DNA of 6,257 nt from an uncultured Halieaceae bacterium (GTDB lineage Bacteria; Pseudomonadota; Gammaproteobacteria; Pseudomonadales; Halieaceae). Made by a program: the position numbers and the translations under genes. Position 1 is the first letter of the stretch. Each line of letters begins with the position of its first letter. Shown piece by piece: positions 5,755 to 6,257 of this stretch. Where the stretch lies: the NCBI GenBank assembly GCA_913063005.1, contig CAJXZI010000123.1, forward strand, positions 1-6,257, given 5' to 3'. Under the pieces are notes generated by a model, which saw nothing but the letters and a program-made list of their open reading frames with translations, was not told the origin of the DNA and searched no databases.

Positions 5755-5790
5755 GGTGGCGAGCGCGTCTTCTACACCCTCACTGCCACC
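5755..5790 (-). other. Stem-loop in the yccA 5' leader
   Basis: On the minus strand GGTGGC (5790-5785), a 3-nt bulge AGT, and GAG (5781-5779) pair with CTC (5763-5761) and GCCACC (5760-5755), giving a 9-bp bulged stem around a 15-nt loop. If transcription starts near 5791, as the promoter candidate predicts, the stem forms at the very 5' end of the mRNA and leaves the SD at 5735-5740 unpaired. It could stabilise the transcript or be regulatory; no known riboswitch is recognised. Confidence 0.4.
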
Positions 5791-5797
5791 ACCTCCA

Positions 5798-5826
5798 ATA
5801 ATAGGGGCGAGCGGGGTGATATCCAA
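5798..5826 (-). promoter_or_regulatory. Candidate sigma-70 promoter of yccA
   Basis: On the minus strand a -35-like TTGGAT (5826-5821, three of six consensus bases) and a -10 TATTAT (5803-5798, five of six) are separated by exactly 17 bp. The predicted start near 5791 gives a leader of about 62 nt before the yccA ATG. It is the best match in the 109-bp gap upstream of yccA, but the -35 is weak. Confidence 0.45.
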
Positions 5827-5837
5827 GCCCCATCGCC
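5806..5837 (-). terminator. Imperfect hairpin directly after the SIMPL gene, possible weak terminator
   Basis: On the minus strand GGCGA (5837-5833) and GGGG (5831-5828) pair with CCCC (5816-5813) and TCGCC (5810-5806) across a small internal loop, around an 11-nt apical loop. The stem is GC-rich and begins right after the SIMPL stop codon, but what follows is CCTATTATT, not a real T run. It overlaps the yccA promoter candidate, whose -35 sits in the loop. Confidence 0.3.
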
Positions 5838-6257
5838 TTAATTTGCTGTGGCTATAATACTAATCTCTGCAGTGTATCGCAGTGTGCTGACCGAAATTGA
5901 AGGTCCCGTATCAACAGCACTCGCGGGCTCTGCGCGCATCAAGCGTTCAAACGGGTCTGGAGCATGGCCATTGTCTTCACTGATCGAGTTAATCGCTTCG
6001 ATGGTTAATTCCGCAGCTGACGCCATCGTTCTAACAACGCTCAGACCGTTAGCTACGGCGTTGCGAAGCGCTTCTTTTTGCGCTTCTTCAGGCCTTGAGT
6101 ACGACAGTTGCGGGGCACTTACTTGTGTGGCCCCCGATTCAGTCAGTGCGGTCATAATCGCACCAATTTCGGAAACGCCTTTCGTGGTGAATGTAAGATT
6201 ACGAGTCACGCGATAGCCCACAAAAACTTGTTTACGACCGTCCGAGTCCCACCGGTA
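5838..6257 (-). CDS. SIMPL-domain (DUF541) protein, C-terminal part
   Basis: The frame is open to the right edge, so the N-terminus, probably including a signal peptide, lies outside the window; 139 residues are visible. A GTG at 6221 is internal, because the upstream codons continue the family pattern: YRWDSDGRKQVFVGYRVTRN resembles the Y-W-dG-r-x-GY-v-r stretch of YggE-like proteins. The next part, a helix with IGAIMTALTESGATQV followed by a strand and the Arg/Glu/Ala-rich helix RPEEAQKEALRNAVANG, is typical of the SIMPL fold, and the C-terminus ends in a strand as in the family. Family members, such as E. coli YggE (246 residues), are periplasmic or outer-membrane-associated and linked to oxidative stress, without a defined biochemical activity. 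It lies upstream of yccA in the same orientation, but is probably a separate unit. Confidence 0.85.
   Translation of the reverse strand, partial: YRWDSDGRKQVFVGYRVTRNLTFTTKGVSEIGAIMTALTESGATQVSAPQLSYSRPEEAQKEALRNAVANGLSVVRTMASAAELTIEAINSISEDNGHAPDPFERLMRAEPASAVDTGPSISVSTLRYTAEISIIATAN

Noticed and set aside
5782..5831. A 17-codon peptide from the ATG at 5833-5831 on the minus strand, and a GTG-AGG-GTG-stop minigene after GGAGG in the yccA leader
   Set aside because: The first has no SD and would start upstream of the predicted transcription start; the second is only three codons and the GGAGG would sit at the extreme 5' end of the RNA.
5848..6216. 122-codon plus-strand reading frame opposite the SIMPL gene
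   Set aside because: It lies wholly antisense to a gene with recognisable family features, lacks a recognisable domain and is best explained as a mirror of codon bias.
6219..6221. GTG as the start of the SIMPL-domain protein
   Set aside because: The twelve codons upstream continue the family pattern up to the right edge, so this Val is internal.

Overview
The window looks like chromosomal sequence from a gammaproteobacterium. The evidence is a TrmA-type tRNA methyltransferase, a complete tusDCB-tusE sulfur relay set and a YccA-type BI-1 protein beside it. As I recall, yccA lies next to tus genes in E. coli (tusE) and in Pseudomonas (tusDCBE). A marine lineage is plausible but is only an impression. 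I see no mobile element, CRISPR array, rRNA or tRNA gene, and no sign of recent gene transfer. Coding density is very high; the only gaps above about 30 bp are the 50 bp between yccA and tusD and the 109 bp upstream of yccA.

Layout. On the plus strand, 1-2344 holds a two-gene unit: an AMP-forming acyl-CoA synthetase (5' end cut by the window edge) overlapping an alpha/beta hydrolase by 8 bp. It converges, with only 8 bp between stop codons, on a long minus-strand block. Read 5' to 3' on the minus strand, that block is: the C-terminal part of a SIMPL-domain (DUF541) protein, cut by the right edge; a promoter and leader region; yccA; an intrinsic terminator; then tusD, tusC, tusB, tusE, trmA and a pterin-4a-carbinolamine dehydratase gene (phhB type). 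The last six genes are joined by overlaps of 1 to 29 bp or a 2-bp gap, and three of them use TTG or GTG starts.

How the genes work together. TusBCD and TusE pass persulfide sulfur towards MnmA for 2-thiolation of U34 in tRNA. TrmA makes m5U54 in the T-loop. The six-gene run is therefore mainly a tRNA-modification operon with a pterin enzyme at its end. YccA is a seven-helix membrane protein known in E. coli as a substrate and modulator of the FtsH protease. The synthetase/hydrolase pair probably acts on an organic acid or ester whose identity cannot be read from sequence.

The window is mostly ordinary core genome. The points most worth a second look are the terminator hairpin placed directly before the tusD start codon with no Shine-Dalgarno sequence or obvious promoter for the operon, the translational coupling of trmA to a carbinolamine dehydratase, and the structured leader of yccA.
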